From Armatimonadota bacterium (GTDB taxonomy: Bacteria > Armatimonadota > UBA5829 > DTJY01), in NCBI GenBank assembly GCA_017993055.1, contig JAGONM010000014.1, positions 1-64,000 on the forward strand: a stretch of DNA of 64,000 bases. Reading direction: 5' to 3'. The position numbers were made by a program, and so were the translations under genes. Shown in pieces: positions 1 to 9,073 of this stretch; within the stretch, counting starts at the first letter, position 1; every line of letters begins with the position of its first letter. A model generated the notes under the pieces. It ran no database searches. It was given only the letters and a program-made list of their open reading frames with translations, and had not been told where the DNA came from.

Positions 1-1
1 G

Positions 2-97
2 ATCAACCTGGTAAAGGGCAAGATGAGCGTGAGGGCATCGATAAAACAAGCCTGCTGGGACACGTCATTCCTGGAGGCGATCTTTGTGGGGACCTAG
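2..97 (+). CDS. possible C-terminal fragment of an unknown protein (cut by window start)
   Basis: One plus-strand frame is open from the window edge to a TAG at 95-97. It encodes about 31 residues with mixed hydrophobic and charged character, ending in FVGT. A second frame is open further, to a TGA at 181-183, but it would run through the hairpin at 160-196, so the shorter frame is preferred. No family can be recognised from so little sequence, and it may be spurious. Confidence 0.2.
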   Translation: MNLVKGKMSVRASIKQACWDTSFLEAIFVGT

Positions 98-159
98 ATG
101 GCTATCAACAACGTGCGTTCGCCCTGCTTAACCTATCCCTGCATACCATAAGAACAAGA

Positions 160-196
160 GAGCCTGGAGGATCTCGAACGTGATGCCTCCAGGCTC
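160..196 (-). terminator. rho-independent terminator after pstS
   Basis: A perfect 11-bp inverted repeat (GAGCCTGGAGG at 160-170 and its complement at 186-196) encloses a 15-nt loop. Read on the minus strand the stem is followed by a T-rich stretch (TCTTGTTCTTATGG). It lies 25 bp beyond the pstS stop codon and closes the porin-pstS operon. Confidence 0.75.
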
Positions 197-220
197 GAAG
201 TCCTAGTCACCGTGGCCGCA

Positions 221-1063
221 TCAGCGCGCCACGTAGCCCAGCTTCTCCACCATCTTCTGGCCTTCGGGCCCGGTGACGAACTTGAGGTAGTCGGCGACCT
301 CGCCCTTGGGCTGGCCGTTGGTGTAGCAGTAGAGCGGGCGCCAGAGCTTGTACTTGCCGCTCTTGACGGACTCATCGCTTGCTGCTGTGCCGTCAACCGC
401 GATTATCTTCACCTTCTTCTTCGCAACGAACTCCTTGGCAAATGCCAGACCGACGTAGCCGACCGCTCCCTTGTCCCGTGCCACCGACTGGCATATGGCA
501 TTGTTGGAGGGCAGGGTAAGGGTCTCCTGGCGGAACCGCTTGCCCTTGAGCACAGTATCCTGGAAGAACACGTAAGTGCCGGAACTGCTGTCCCTGCCGA
601 TCGCGACGACCTTCATGTTCTCGCCGCCCACGTCTTTCCAGTTGTTGGCGCTGGTGTAGAGCTTCGCGAGGTTGGCCATTGAGATGTTCGTCATCGGATT
701 GGCCGGGTTGACGATGACCGCCACACCGTCCTTGGCAACGGTTGTCGCTTTGAGCGTCACGTTGCGATCACGGCCCTGCGTGATTTCCTTCGGCCTTGCC
801 GCACGGGAGGCGTTCGCGATGTCGCAGGAGCCGTTGATGAGGCCGGCCAGCCCCACTCCGGAGCCGCCTCCCGTGACGGAGATCATTACGTCGTGGTTCT
901 TCTTCATATAGGCCTCTGCCCACGCGGCAGCGAGGGGCAGGACCGTATCGGAGCCTTTGATCTTAATCATTCCGCCGGCCGCCACGACCGGCAGAGCGAA
1001 GCCGGCGGCCACCGCCGCAGCCAGCATGATAACGTATACCTTTTCGAGCATCTTGTTTTTCAT
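221..1063 (-). CDS. pstS: phosphate ABC transporter substrate-binding protein PstS
   Basis: This is a 280-aa periplasmic binding protein that would capture inorganic phosphate for a Pst-type importer. It has a signal peptide of about 30 residues (hydrophobic core IMLAAAVAAGFALPVVAAGG). It then has the PstS-family motifs KGSDTVLPLAAAWAEAY, TGGGSGVGLAGLINGSCDIA and the phosphate-binding GRDSSSGTYVFF. The length matches the short PstS form. The ATG is preceded by GAGGAG at good spacing. It starts 25 bp after the porin stop, so the two genes form an operon ending at the terminator at 160-196. The permease and ATPase genes (pstC, pstA, pstB) are not in this window. Neighbouring phoB/phoR point to induction under phosphate limitation, although no clear Pho box was seen. 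Confidence 0.9.
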   Translation of the reverse strand: MKNKMLEKVYVIMLAAAVAAGFALPVVAAGGMIKIKGSDTVLPLAAAWAEAYMKKNHDVMISVTGGGSGVGLAGLINGSCDIANASRAARPKEITQGRDRNVTLKATTVAKDGVAVIVNPANPMTNISMANLAKLYTSANNWKDVGGENMKVVAIGRDSSSGTYVFFQDTVLKGKRFRQETLTLPSNNAICQSVARDKGAVGYVGLAFAKEFVAKKKVKIIAVDGTAASDESVKSGKYKLWRPLYCYTNGQPKGEVADYLKFVTGPEGQKMVEKLGYVAR

Positions 1064-1088
1064 TGGTTTCTCCTCATTTCCCTCAGGA

Positions 1089-2438
1089 CTAGAAGACGGT
1101 GATCATCTCGACGCGCAACCCGTTGTTGTCTACCGAGTTTCTCTCCTCATCGTTGATTTCATAGAACAGCTTGAGTTTCGTGGCCTCGTCAAGGAAGCGG
1201 ACGAGTCCAAGGTTCCAGGTGCTGAGCGTCCCGAAGGTAGCGTTTAGCGCCCTGTCGTCGAGCACGTCATACTGGGCTACGGCCTGGTAGTCAGGACCGA
1301 GGTTCTTCACGCCGACGACATACCATCCGCTTACCGTGCGGTTCGTTCCTGATGTACCATTGGGCGTAATGGTCGTGTTGGAGTAGTAGGGCTCCTTGCC
1401 GGATACGTACTCGCCCTTGATCGATGCGCCTTCCATGTAGTACTGGAAGTCCAGTCCCAGGCGAGTCTGATCCACCTTCGCGGCGGCCGGCGCGTTCGAG
1501 ACCGCGCGTACCGCTTGAGTTCCCCTGAAGATCGAAGCACCCACGCTGAGGCTCTCAGTGACCGGGTATCGCAACCGCCCGACGATGGTCTTGCCGCCGT
1601 TGTTGTCCTCGAACTTCCCGCCGCTCTCCAGGAACGACTTCCCAGGGTCACCGGACTTGGTCCCCGTGCCGTTGAACACGCCCAGCGCCCAATCCAGCTT
1701 GCTGGTCTCCGTGCTGAACAGAGCGATGCCCTTGTCGCGCTCCCCGGGGAAGAGACCGTTGAACGATGGGTAGCCTGACAGGCTCACCGAGGTGCCCCCA
1801 AACAGCTTCGGGCGCTCCGGTACTTCGCGGGCCGAAGACGAACGCTCGATCACATAGCCAAAGGGCCAGTTCTGCTGTCCGAACCGGACGAAGAACGGCG
1901 CGGGCGTTGCCACGCCCCAGGGGTGGTACTCGAGGTACAGGTCCTTTGTCTCTACCCTGCTCCGGTCATATCCGCATATGTCCAGCTGAACGACGCCGAC
2001 GGTTTTGGAGGTGGGTTGGCCGGTGATCTTGAAGCGGCCCCTGCGTACGTAGAACCTGTTGTCAAGCGTCTTGTTGTCGCCGAGATTGCTCGCACCATCG
2101 ATATTCTGGTAGGACTCGGACCGAGCCTGGACATAGCCGGACACTTTGATCTTCTTCAGCTTGGCAACGTCGGCTACGGTAGTCTGTATGGCTCCTTCAG
2201 GCTCCTCCACCGCATCCTTCAGTTGCTGCACAGTGGATGACAGGCTCTCCGCGTCTTCCTGAGAAGCTGTCGCGGCCGACTGAGCTTCCTGCAGTTTCTC
2301 GAGATGCTTCTGCAGTTCCTCGACTTGCTGCCTGATCTCCGCAATCTGCGCGGCTAGATCATCCTGCGCATGCGCGGCGGTGTTTCCCGCGCAGAGCATG
2401 CCCGCTGTCAGGCACATTGCTACTGCGATCTTTCTCAC
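1089..2438 (-). CDS. phosphate-selective porin (OprP/OprO-like) outer-membrane beta-barrel
   Basis: This protein of about 449 aa is predicted to be an outer-membrane porin that lets phosphate or other anions into the periplasm. After a signal peptide (ending AHAQ) comes a coiled coil of about 65 residues rich in Gln/Glu/Leu (IAEIRQQVEELQKHLEKL), typical of trimeric porins. The barrel contains YVRRGRFKITGQ, FVRFGQQNWPFGY and many alternating strands, and ends in Phe, the usual BAM signal. The start is set at GTG 2436-2438, which has an AAGGAGAG site 9 nt upstream; an upstream in-frame Met would add 17 non-signal residues. It is the first gene of the porin-pstS operon, divergent from phoBR, which supports a phosphate role. 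Substrate choice is inferred from context. Confidence 0.8.
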   Translation of the reverse strand: MRKIAVAMCLTAGMLCAGNTAAHAQDDLAAQIAEIRQQVEELQKHLEKLQEAQSAATASQEDAESLSSTVQQLKDAVEEPEGAIQTTVADVAKLKKIKVSGYVQARSESYQNIDGASNLGDNKTLDNRFYVRRGRFKITGQPTSKTVGVVQLDICGYDRSRVETKDLYLEYHPWGVATPAPFFVRFGQQNWPFGYVIERSSSAREVPERPKLFGGTSVSLSGYPSFNGLFPGERDKGIALFSTETSKLDWALGVFNGTGTKSGDPGKSFLESGGKFEDNNGGKTIVGRLRYPVTESLSVGASIFRGTQAVRAVSNAPAAAKVDQTRLGLDFQYYMEGASIKGEYVSGKEPYYSNTTITPNGTSGTNRTVSGWYVVGVKNLGPDYQAVAQYDVLDDRALNATFGTLSTWNLGLVRFLDEATKLKLFYEINDEERNSVDNNGLRVEMITVF

Positions 2439-2564
2439 GCGTGATCTCTCCTTTCCGTTGTGTGACTTGCCTGCGTTCGACTTCAGCATAACCCGGCCAG
2501 TTTGCAGAATGCTTTCACCGGACTTGTCTGTGCCTTAAAGGTGTCCTGGGGTCCCCGCCGGGTG

Positions 2565-2593
2565 TTGCAGTGCACTCCCATCCCCTGTACAAT
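2565..2593 (+). promoter_or_regulatory. sigma70-type promoter for phoBR
   Basis: TTGCAG (2565-2570), a 17-nt spacer, then TACAAT (2588-2593). Transcription would begin near 2600, leaving a very short leader that just includes the GGAGG ribosome site at 2601-2605. No obvious PhoB direct repeats are visible in the 170-bp divergent region. Confidence 0.45.
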
Positions 2594-2610
2594 GCTCCTT
2601 GGAGGCGTAT

Positions 2611-3288
2611 GTGCCGAAGATACTCATAGTCGAAGACGAAGCCCCTCTGGCCGAGACTATCGCCCTCAATCTCTCCGAGGAGGGATACAAGACCTGCGTC
2701 GCGGCGGACGGGCCGTCCGCCCTGAAGATGATGGAGCAGGAGAAGCCCGATCTCGTGCTGCTTGACATCATGCTTCCCGGTATTGACGGCCTCGAGGTCT
2801 GCCGGCTGATCCGACGCACCTCTGGCATCCCGATCCTGATGTTGACCGCCAAGTCGAGAGAGATAGACAAGGTGGTAGGTCTCGAAGTCGGTGCCGACGA
2901 CTATATCACTAAGCCGTTCGGAATGCTGGAACTGATCGCGAGGATTCGAACCGCCCTTCGGCGCTCGATGCAGGGTGTTCAGCCCTCCAATCTGCTAAGC
3001 GCGCATGGGGTCGAGCTTGACGTCGAACGCCGGCTGGTGACGGTCGAAGGGACAGAGGTGCATCTTCGCCTCAAGGAATTTGAACTGCTCCATGTTCTCC
3101 TCACCGGCCGAGGACGGGTGATGGAGCGCTCGGTCCTCCTTGATCGAGTCTGGGGAGAGGATGAGTACATAGACGCGGGCACGGTAGATGTGCACATTCG
3201 CAGGCTCAGGGAGAAGGTCGAGGAGAACCCCTCCAGGCCCGAACGCATACTTACTGTCCGAGGAGTCGGGTACAAGTTCGCGGAATGA
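2611..3288 (+). CDS. phoB: PhoB-family response regulator (REC-wHTH)
   Basis: This 225-aa OmpR/PhoB-class DNA-binding response regulator would be phosphorylated by the adjacent PhoR-like kinase and would control phosphate-starvation genes. The receiver domain (about residues 1-118) shows the acidic pair in IVEDE, the phospho-acceptor Asp in LVLLDIMLPG, Thr in LMLTAKS and Lys in YITKPF. The C-terminal winged helix ends with the family signature VDVHIRRLREKVE and VRGVGYKF. GTG at 2611 is chosen because GGAGG sits 5 nt upstream; an in-frame TTG at 2599 would place the ribosome site inside the gene. The stop overlaps the phoR start, so the two are translationally coupled. Confidence 0.9.
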   Translation: MPKILIVEDEAPLAETIALNLSEEGYKTCVAADGPSALKMMEQEKPDLVLLDIMLPGIDGLEVCRLIRRTSGIPILMLTAKSREIDKVVGLEVGADDYITKPFGMLELIARIRTALRRSMQGVQPSNLLSAHGVELDVERRLVTVEGTEVHLRLKEFELLHVLLTGRGRVMERSVLLDRVWGEDEYIDAGTVDVHIRRLREKVEENPSRPERILTVRGVGYKFAE

Positions 3289-5081
3289 CCATGAGACCTT
3301 TGCGAAGCATCCGTTGGAGAATCGCGTTCGCCTACCTGCTAGTCCTGGTATCCATCGCGGCGCTGGGAATCTATCTCTCGCAGTGGACAGACAACTGCTA
3401 CGTCTCCTCACTCCGCGGCGCACTGCTCACTGAGTGCCGTTTCGTTGCGAAGCTCGCGTTGCCGTTGATGACTTCCGGGCCCGAGGCCGTCGATCCGCTG
3501 GCCGGAGAGGCGGGCGGGCAGCTTGGACGCCGCGTCACGATCATTGGCGCAGACGGTCGAGTGCTCGGCGACAGCGAGTACGACTACTCCGACATGGAAC
3601 TCCACAACGACCGCCCGGAGGTCCGACAGGCTCTTGCATCCGGCTCCGGCTGGACGATCCGATACAGCGAAACCCTGCATATCAGGATGCTCTACGTGGC
3701 CGCCAGGATTGGCGATGCCGCGCATCCCCTCGGAGTCGCACGGCTTGCCGAAGACCTGTCGCTGGTCGAGGAGGCGCGGGGGATCATCCATCGGGTGTTC
3801 TTCGTCGCGGCCCTGCTTGTGTCTCTGATCGCAGTTCTCGCCTGGGTGATGATCTCTTTCAACGTCTCGAGGCCCATTTCGGCGATGAGCATCGCGGCAC
3901 GGAGATTCGCCCAGGGTGACCTCGATCTGCGACTCGATGCGCCCGCCGAGCCGGGGAATGAGATCGAGGAGTTGGCGGTAACGCTCAACCAGATGGCCGC
4001 TGAGCTCCGGCGCGCAATGGACGAACTTGCCGCCGACAAGGCCAAGCTGCAGACCATTCTCGACAAAGCGGACGACGGGATCGCCGTCGTGGATTCGAAC
4101 GCTCGCGTGCAGATGCTGAACCCCGCGGCTTCCGGTCTTCTCGGCGCGGACATCATGCAGGTTCAGGGCAGGACCGTCATCGAGGCCACACTGAGCCGCG
4201 ACATCTCGGAACTGGTTAGCCGCGTCCTTCGCACCGGTACACCTGCATCGCTCGAGGTTCAGCTCCAGACATCGGAGCAGCCCTATACGAACGTCTTCGT
4301 TGCCCCGTTGGAGAAACCCGACGGTCCTCCGGGAGCCCTGATCGTCATGCACGATCTGACGGCGGTGAGGCGCATAGACTCCGTGCGCAGGGATTTCGTG
4401 GCCAATGTGAGCCATGAACTGCGGACTCCTCTGGCCTCGATCAAGGCTATGGCCGAGACGATAGTCCTCCGAGGAGAGAAGGACGACAAGCTTGCGGGCG
4501 AACTAGCGGAGAAGATCGTGACCGAAGCGGATCGGCTGACCGCCATATCCGAGGATCTCCTCGATCTTGCCACGATAGAATCCGGATGGCGCCCGGTTCG
4601 CAGGGACGAGTTTCGGATCTCAGCGGTCGTCGAAAATGTTCTGTCGGAGTTGATGCCCAAGGCGGAGCAGATGTCTCAGGAACTCTCATCCAACGTTCCG
4701 GACGACCTGGTCATGCGGGGCGATCAGGACGCTGTTCAACAAATCCTCATCAACCTGGTGGACAATGCGATAGTGCACGGGGTGGGTGGGCAGGCGCAAA
4801 CTCACGCGCACAATGGTCGAGTCACGATTTCCGCGTACGTGGAGAGTGGCCGGTTGTCGCTGCAGGTCGCCGACACGGGGATCGGCATCGCACCGGACGA
4901 ACTGCCTCGCATCTTCGAACGGTTCTACCGCGTGGACAAAGCCAGATCTAGGCAGTCCGGGGGAACCGGCCTGGGCCTCTCGATCGTGAAGCACCTCTCC
5001 GAGATGATGGACGGAACCGTCTGCGTAAGCAGCGAGACCGGAAAGGGAAGCACCTTCACGGTCACCCTCCCGCTGAGGTAG
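3285..5081 (+). CDS. phoR: PhoR-like membrane sensor histidine kinase
   Basis: This 598-aa kinase senses an extracytoplasmic or transport-linked cue and phosphorylates the adjacent PhoB. Order of parts: TM1 (residues about 10-32); a periplasmic PAS/CACHE-like domain with the signature ADGRVLGDSEYD followed by RPEVRQAL; TM2 (about 165-188); HAMP; a cytoplasmic PAS domain (TILDKADDGIAVVDSNARV); HisKA with His377 in VSHELRTPLASIKA; and a HATPase domain with the N box (LINLVDNAI), DTGIGI and GTGLGLSIVK. All catalytic motifs are intact. It overlaps phoB by 4 nt (ATGA); a second ATG 6 nt on is an alternative start. The pairing beside pstS and a phosphate porin supports PhoR over other PAS kinases. 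Confidence 0.88.
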   Translation: MTMRPLRSIRWRIAFAYLLVLVSIAALGIYLSQWTDNCYVSSLRGALLTECRFVAKLALPLMTSGPEAVDPLAGEAGGQLGRRVTIIGADGRVLGDSEYDYSDMELHNDRPEVRQALASGSGWTIRYSETLHIRMLYVAARIGDAAHPLGVARLAEDLSLVEEARGIIHRVFFVAALLVSLIAVLAWVMISFNVSRPISAMSIAARRFAQGDLDLRLDAPAEPGNEIEELAVTLNQMAAELRRAMDELAADKAKLQTILDKADDGIAVVDSNARVQMLNPAASGLLGADIMQVQGRTVIEATLSRDISELVSRVLRTGTPASLEVQLQTSEQPYTNVFVAPLEKPDGPPGALIVMHDLTAVRRIDSVRRDFVANVSHELRTPLASIKAMAETIVLRGEKDDKLAGELAEKIVTEADRLTAISEDLLDLATIESGWRPVRRDEFRISAVVENVLSELMPKAEQMSQELSSNVPDDLVMRGDQDAVQQILINLVDNAIVHGVGGQAQTHAHNGRVTISAYVESGRLSLQVADTGIGIAPDELPRIFERFYRVDKARSRQSGGTGLGLSIVKHLSEMMDGTVCVSSETGKGSTFTVTLPLR

Positions 5082-5395
5082 ACGAACGTCCTGCGAGGGC
5101 GGGAGTACTGCCTCTATGGTCCGTTTTCCGCCCGGTCCTGACGGTCGCACTCTCCCGGACGGCCGGCGGATGACAAGAGCGCATGACTACCTGTCCCGGA
5201 CGAGGACTAACCTGTCGGCGCAGATCGCCTTGCCCACGTTACTATTCTCCAGGGAGCTACCCAGATGGAGTTGTTCGCCGAGAGCTAGTCGCACCAACTG
5301 ACGATCAGCAGCACGCGGCAATAGCCAGAGTGACCAGCACTACGTCAAGCGTTTGCATCCGGACACCTCAAGTGTGTTCCTCGAAACCCAGTCGG
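5082..5395. other. 314-bp intergenic region, no gene recognised
   Basis: This region lies between convergent phoR and the DUF4838 gene. Short open frames here lack ribosome sites and family-like sequence. No clear terminator with a T tract was found. Confidence 0.5.
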
Positions 5396-7684
5396 CTACT
5401 TGTCGCGCACCAGCACGAAGCGGTCGGTGTAGATGGCCTTCATAGCGTTGCCGTCGCCGAATGGGGCGACCCAGAGGTACATGCCCTGCCTGAGCGCATG
5501 CGAACCCAGGTAGTAGGTCTTGTACCTCCCCGCATCCGCCTTCGGGCAATATGGAGTGGGTCGCGCAACGAACCCGCTCGCCGGGTCAAATATCCCCACC
5601 TGGAAGCCGCTTCCCGCGTCGCCGGTCTCGCAGCGGATGACGGCGTAACATTTCCACTTGCCCTCCAACTGCTTCGCGACATCGGCGGTGATGCTGAACT
5701 GCGTCGCCCACTGCGTGTGACTCCCGGGCATCCGGGCCGCCGCTCCGTCCGACGCGGCGGAGTCCTGCACCGCCTCTACCCAGCCGTTCTCCTTGCCGAT
5801 GAGCTGCATCGCGTTCTCCTCGATTACGATGCAGTCTTCCTTTGGCAGCGCGCTCAGCTCCTCGGGAGTCGGTGGGATGATGAACAGCGCCTCGAGCCCG
5901 GGAACATAGGACTCGAACGACTGGCCCTCGGTGGCATTCCGGTTCTTGTATCGCCTCGCCAGGTCTACGAACTCCTTGGCCAGCTTCCCCGGATCAGCGG
6001 GGCCGGCAAACGCTACTCCGCCCGATTCCGATGCCTGCTTGTATCCCCAGTAGTTTCTCAGCAGCGCGTGGTCGAGCACCAGCCGCTCGCGGCGCACTCT
6101 TGCGGACAGGACCGGGTCGTTCTTCACCGACTCCTGTGCCTTGGCGAAGAGGCCCAGCGCCTCGTTCATCACCTCTAGCGTCAGGAAACTCAGGTCGCCG
6201 TTGTAGCATCCCAGGTGCATGTTCCGTTTCTCGCAGGAATCGTGGACCAGAGCCAGATACTGCTGAAGATACGATCCTGCTCTGCCGTAGTAGCCGTTCA
6301 TGAACTCCGCCGTGAGCGCCTTCTCGTCCCTCGAAGGGTCCCACATCACGTGGGCGAGCAGCCATACGCGCATCTTGTCGAAGTCGCCGATCGTGCATCC
6401 CGGGTCTCCCTGCTCAAAGATGCCGATGGTGTTGTTGCGGACGAAGAACCGGATGTCCGGCGCCAGTGCCCTCATGTTCGGATGCGGCTGGATGTAGCCG
6501 GCGAAGTCCGTGACGTAGTTCCAGATGTAGAGGTTGGGCGCGATCGCCGCCCAGTTGCGCAGGTCGTCGCGGAACCCGGCGTTGTAGTCGCTGTCCAGCG
6601 GCCTGCCGAAGTTGCACTCGATCGAGCAGAGGCGCACGACGACATTCTTCCTCGGCTTGACGTGGAGCGGCGGCTTGCGGGTGTACTGGTAAGCGAGCGT
6701 CTCGATCAGCATGTCCGGGTACTGCTTCTCGATCTCCTCGGCAATCGCATTGATCCCTCTGATGAGCGAGCCTGAGGGCGATCCCTCCTCGGTGTCGGCG
6801 GCCTTGCACCTGGCGCACTGGCAGTTGCCGCCCCAGTCGTTCTGGCTGATGGATATGATGCCCGCATTCGGGTTCTTACGTATCCATTCCAGGGCTTGGC
6901 GGGTGAGTTCCTTGCGCATCTCCTCATTGCTGAAACAGAGCTGTCCCCAGTCGGCGCTGCGCTTGCCGTTGATCTCGCTGTACCAGTCAGGGTGGGCGGC
7001 GAAATACGTGTTCGGGGGCAGTAGGGCGTACGACGTGTGGCACCAGCCGAGGATCGAGTAGTGTCCGCCGTACTCCTCCGGAATGGCCGAGAAGTGCCCG
7101 TTCAGCTTCAGCTTGGCCGTGAACAGCGGATTGGCGTTCGTGTCCTCATAGTATGCCTCGCGGCAGAGCAGCTTCGGCGTGTAGTTGATGTTCAGTTCCG
7201 GTATGCGTAGAGTCTTCTTCTTGGGGATAGTGCTCTCGGTGCTCGTCCACCACCGGCAGCCGACTGTGTCCTCCAGGAAGGTATACACTGCATAGAGTGT
7301 TCCCCGGGGCCTCCCGCCGGCGAGAATCAGTTTGTTGCCGATAGTTCGGATGATGATGCCGTCGTGACCGAGCGACCTCCAGTCCACATCGGGCAGTAGG
7401 CTCCGGACGCTCTTGGACTGGCCGATCAGAATCTGGCGCGCATGCTTTCTTGCTGCCTGCTCGTTCCTGACAGGGAAGTCCGCGCCGGTTACCCGCTTCA
7501 GGTAGCTCTGCAGTCCGTACGCCGCCGTCTTCTCGGGCGTGATCGCATCCGACGCAACAACGATGCAGTAGTCCGACTCGCCGTCCTCCGCTATAGTCAT
7601 CGCGCAGGCGGACGTCGCGATGCAGACGGCAAGTACAACAAGCAGCGGACTGAATGCCCTCATGAGAGACGGTGTTCGTTCCAT
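5396..7684 (-). CDS. secreted DUF4838 protein with alpha-glucuronidase-like N-terminus
   Basis: This 762-aa exported protein is probably a glycoside hydrolase acting on polysaccharide-derived oligosaccharides. After a signal peptide (core FSPLLVVLAVCIATSACA) there is a GH67/GH20-type N-terminal alpha/beta domain (about 35-165; AAYGLQSYLKRVTGADFPV, then GRPRGTLYAVYTFLEDTVG). Next is the DUF4838 catalytic-barrel-like domain with the Cys cluster GNCQCARCKAADTEEGSPSG and the WNYVTDFAGY and FEQGDPGC segments. A C-terminal beta-rich domain ends the protein. DUF4838 is related by fold to GH20/GH67-type enzymes, but few members are characterised, so the substrate is unknown. ATG 7684 has GGAGG 8 nt upstream. 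A related but divergent architecture recurs at 40245. Confidence 0.75.
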   Translation of the reverse strand: MERTPSLMRAFSPLLVVLAVCIATSACAMTIAEDGESDYCIVVASDAITPEKTAAYGLQSYLKRVTGADFPVRNEQAARKHARQILIGQSKSVRSLLPDVDWRSLGHDGIIIRTIGNKLILAGGRPRGTLYAVYTFLEDTVGCRWWTSTESTIPKKKTLRIPELNINYTPKLLCREAYYEDTNANPLFTAKLKLNGHFSAIPEEYGGHYSILGWCHTSYALLPPNTYFAAHPDWYSEINGKRSADWGQLCFSNEEMRKELTRQALEWIRKNPNAGIISISQNDWGGNCQCARCKAADTEEGSPSGSLIRGINAIAEEIEKQYPDMLIETLAYQYTRKPPLHVKPRKNVVVRLCSIECNFGRPLDSDYNAGFRDDLRNWAAIAPNLYIWNYVTDFAGYIQPHPNMRALAPDIRFFVRNNTIGIFEQGDPGCTIGDFDKMRVWLLAHVMWDPSRDEKALTAEFMNGYYGRAGSYLQQYLALVHDSCEKRNMHLGCYNGDLSFLTLEVMNEALGLFAKAQESVKNDPVLSARVRRERLVLDHALLRNYWGYKQASESGGVAFAGPADPGKLAKEFVDLARRYKNRNATEGQSFESYVPGLEALFIIPPTPEELSALPKEDCIVIEENAMQLIGKENGWVEAVQDSAASDGAAARMPGSHTQWATQFSITADVAKQLEGKWKCYAVIRCETGDAGSGFQVGIFDPASGFVARPTPYCPKADAGRYKTYYLGSHALRQGMYLWVAPFGDGNAMKAIYTDRFVLVRDK

Positions 7685-7705
7685 TCCGATTTCCTCCGAA
7701 TCAGT

Positions 7706-8947
7706 TCAACATCGTCCCGCGCCCGTGAGCGCGTGCATCTCTTCAATGGTGATGAATCCGGCAGCCGAGCGCATCCGGTTGCCCGCCCGGACGAAATCGA
7801 CGATCGCCCGCTGTAGCGACGTCTTGGGAGTGAATCCCGCCAGGTCAACGGATGGATCTCCGAAGGCAAGGTCTCGGCACTGACCGTCCGAGCCGACTAC
7901 CGGCAGCAGGTGGAAGGGCGACTGGAACTTCACGATGTTCGACTCAGCCGGCAGTATCGTCGGAAGGCTCGGATCGAGCAGCCAGGACCAGCAGGTGAAC
8001 GACGTGAAGTTCTTCTCCGGGTATTGGCGGGGGAAGAACTCGAGCGCCTGAGCGTAGGACGCGAGACAGTCGTCCCAGATCAGCGCGCCGCCGCTGTTCC
8101 GTCCGGGGATGTGGACCTCGACCATGTCGTCGCCGGGCGTGATAGTCGGCTTCCAGTCGCTCGTTGAGAGTGTGACGATCTCTCTCCCGGCCAGCGCGCC
8201 GGGCAGGACGGGGTTTCCTCTCACGAAGTCGGTGCCTATCCCGAGTGCCGACTCCCACGGCTCCGGGTCGGTGATGCCGTTCGTGCCGTCAGCCGTGCCA
8301 TCCGCGCGGTAGAGCTTTCCGGCGTCGCACAATGCAATCAGTTCACCCTTCTTGCGATGCCGGTAGACGCGGAACGGCCACGTGTAGTCATTGGTGTTGA
8401 ACACAAGGCGTCCGAGGCGGAACATCATCGCATTGAAGTAGTTGCGCATCCAGCCGAGAAACCGCATGCCGTAAACACCATACCGCTCGCGGTGGTCTAT
8501 CATCTGCGAACCGCACTGTCTCAGGGAATCGAGGGCGATCTGCTCTGATACACCCGTGTCGCGGAAGGCCCGGAGAGCGTGTTCCGTGCCGGAGACCAGG
8601 ACAGCGATGTGGAAGAGGGGGGCGGCCCTACCGAGTGCGGCCACGGGGGCGGGCAGCACATCCTCGCCGAGTCCGCGCATTCCCGGCTGGTGAAAGAGGA
8701 GGAAGTGCCAGAGCCCTGCGAGTGCAGCAAGCGCGGAGCTCTTCCTGATCTCAGCGCAGACCGCCTCGAGGTCCCCCATGCAGTCCGACGGCAGCCCAAA
8801 GACTTCCGCCGAGTTTGTCGGGATCACGCCCATCTCGGCTCCACAGCCGCCGGATGACTGCCACGCCTCGAATGCCTGCCGGTGCGTTCTCCAGGTCTCC
8901 GGGATGGGGGCGACGCCCAGGTCCCTTGCCAGATGTTCGACGTTCAT
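7706..8947 (-). CDS. GNAT-like acyltransferase domain protein (NAT_N/GNAT_C type)
   Basis: This 413-aa soluble protein resembles the two-domain family formerly DUF5596 (an N-terminal helical NAT_N domain followed by a C-terminal GNAT-like domain). Indicative segments are the helical first half with AALAGLWHFLLFH and YGMRFLGWMRNYFNAMMFR, then the beta-rich second half with VEVHIPGRNSGGALIWDDC and the conserved-looking WSWLLDPSLPTILPAESNIV. The reaction and acyl donor are unknown. It ends 21 bp before the DUF4838 start and is probably cotranscribed with it, which would fit a role in handling a product of that hydrolase. No strong ribosome site precedes the ATG. Confidence 0.55.
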   Translation of the reverse strand: MNVEHLARDLGVAPIPETWRTHRQAFEAWQSSGGCGAEMGVIPTNSAEVFGLPSDCMGDLEAVCAEIRKSSALAALAGLWHFLLFHQPGMRGLGEDVLPAPVAALGRAAPLFHIAVLVSGTEHALRAFRDTGVSEQIALDSLRQCGSQMIDHRERYGVYGMRFLGWMRNYFNAMMFRLGRLVFNTNDYTWPFRVYRHRKKGELIALCDAGKLYRADGTADGTNGITDPEPWESALGIGTDFVRGNPVLPGALAGREIVTLSTSDWKPTITPGDDMVEVHIPGRNSGGALIWDDCLASYAQALEFFPRQYPEKNFTSFTCWSWLLDPSLPTILPAESNIVKFQSPFHLLPVVGSDGQCRDLAFGDPSVDLAGFTPKTSLQRAIVDFVRAGNRMRSAAGFITIEEMHALTGAGRC

Positions 8948-9073
8948 GTGACCGGTCCTAGTGGTTCATTCTCCGCAACAGTCGCTGTCTTCGCGCCAGA
9001 CAGTAGCAGTACGGCACGCGGTAGGCTCGAGGAACTCCGCTGGTCATCCCGAGCACAAGCGCGCACACATATC

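Noticed and set aside
2490-2598. PhoB-binding direct repeats in the porin/phoB divergent region
   Set aside because: They were expected from the context, but no convincing pair of CTGTCAT-like repeats at 11-bp spacing could be read by eye.
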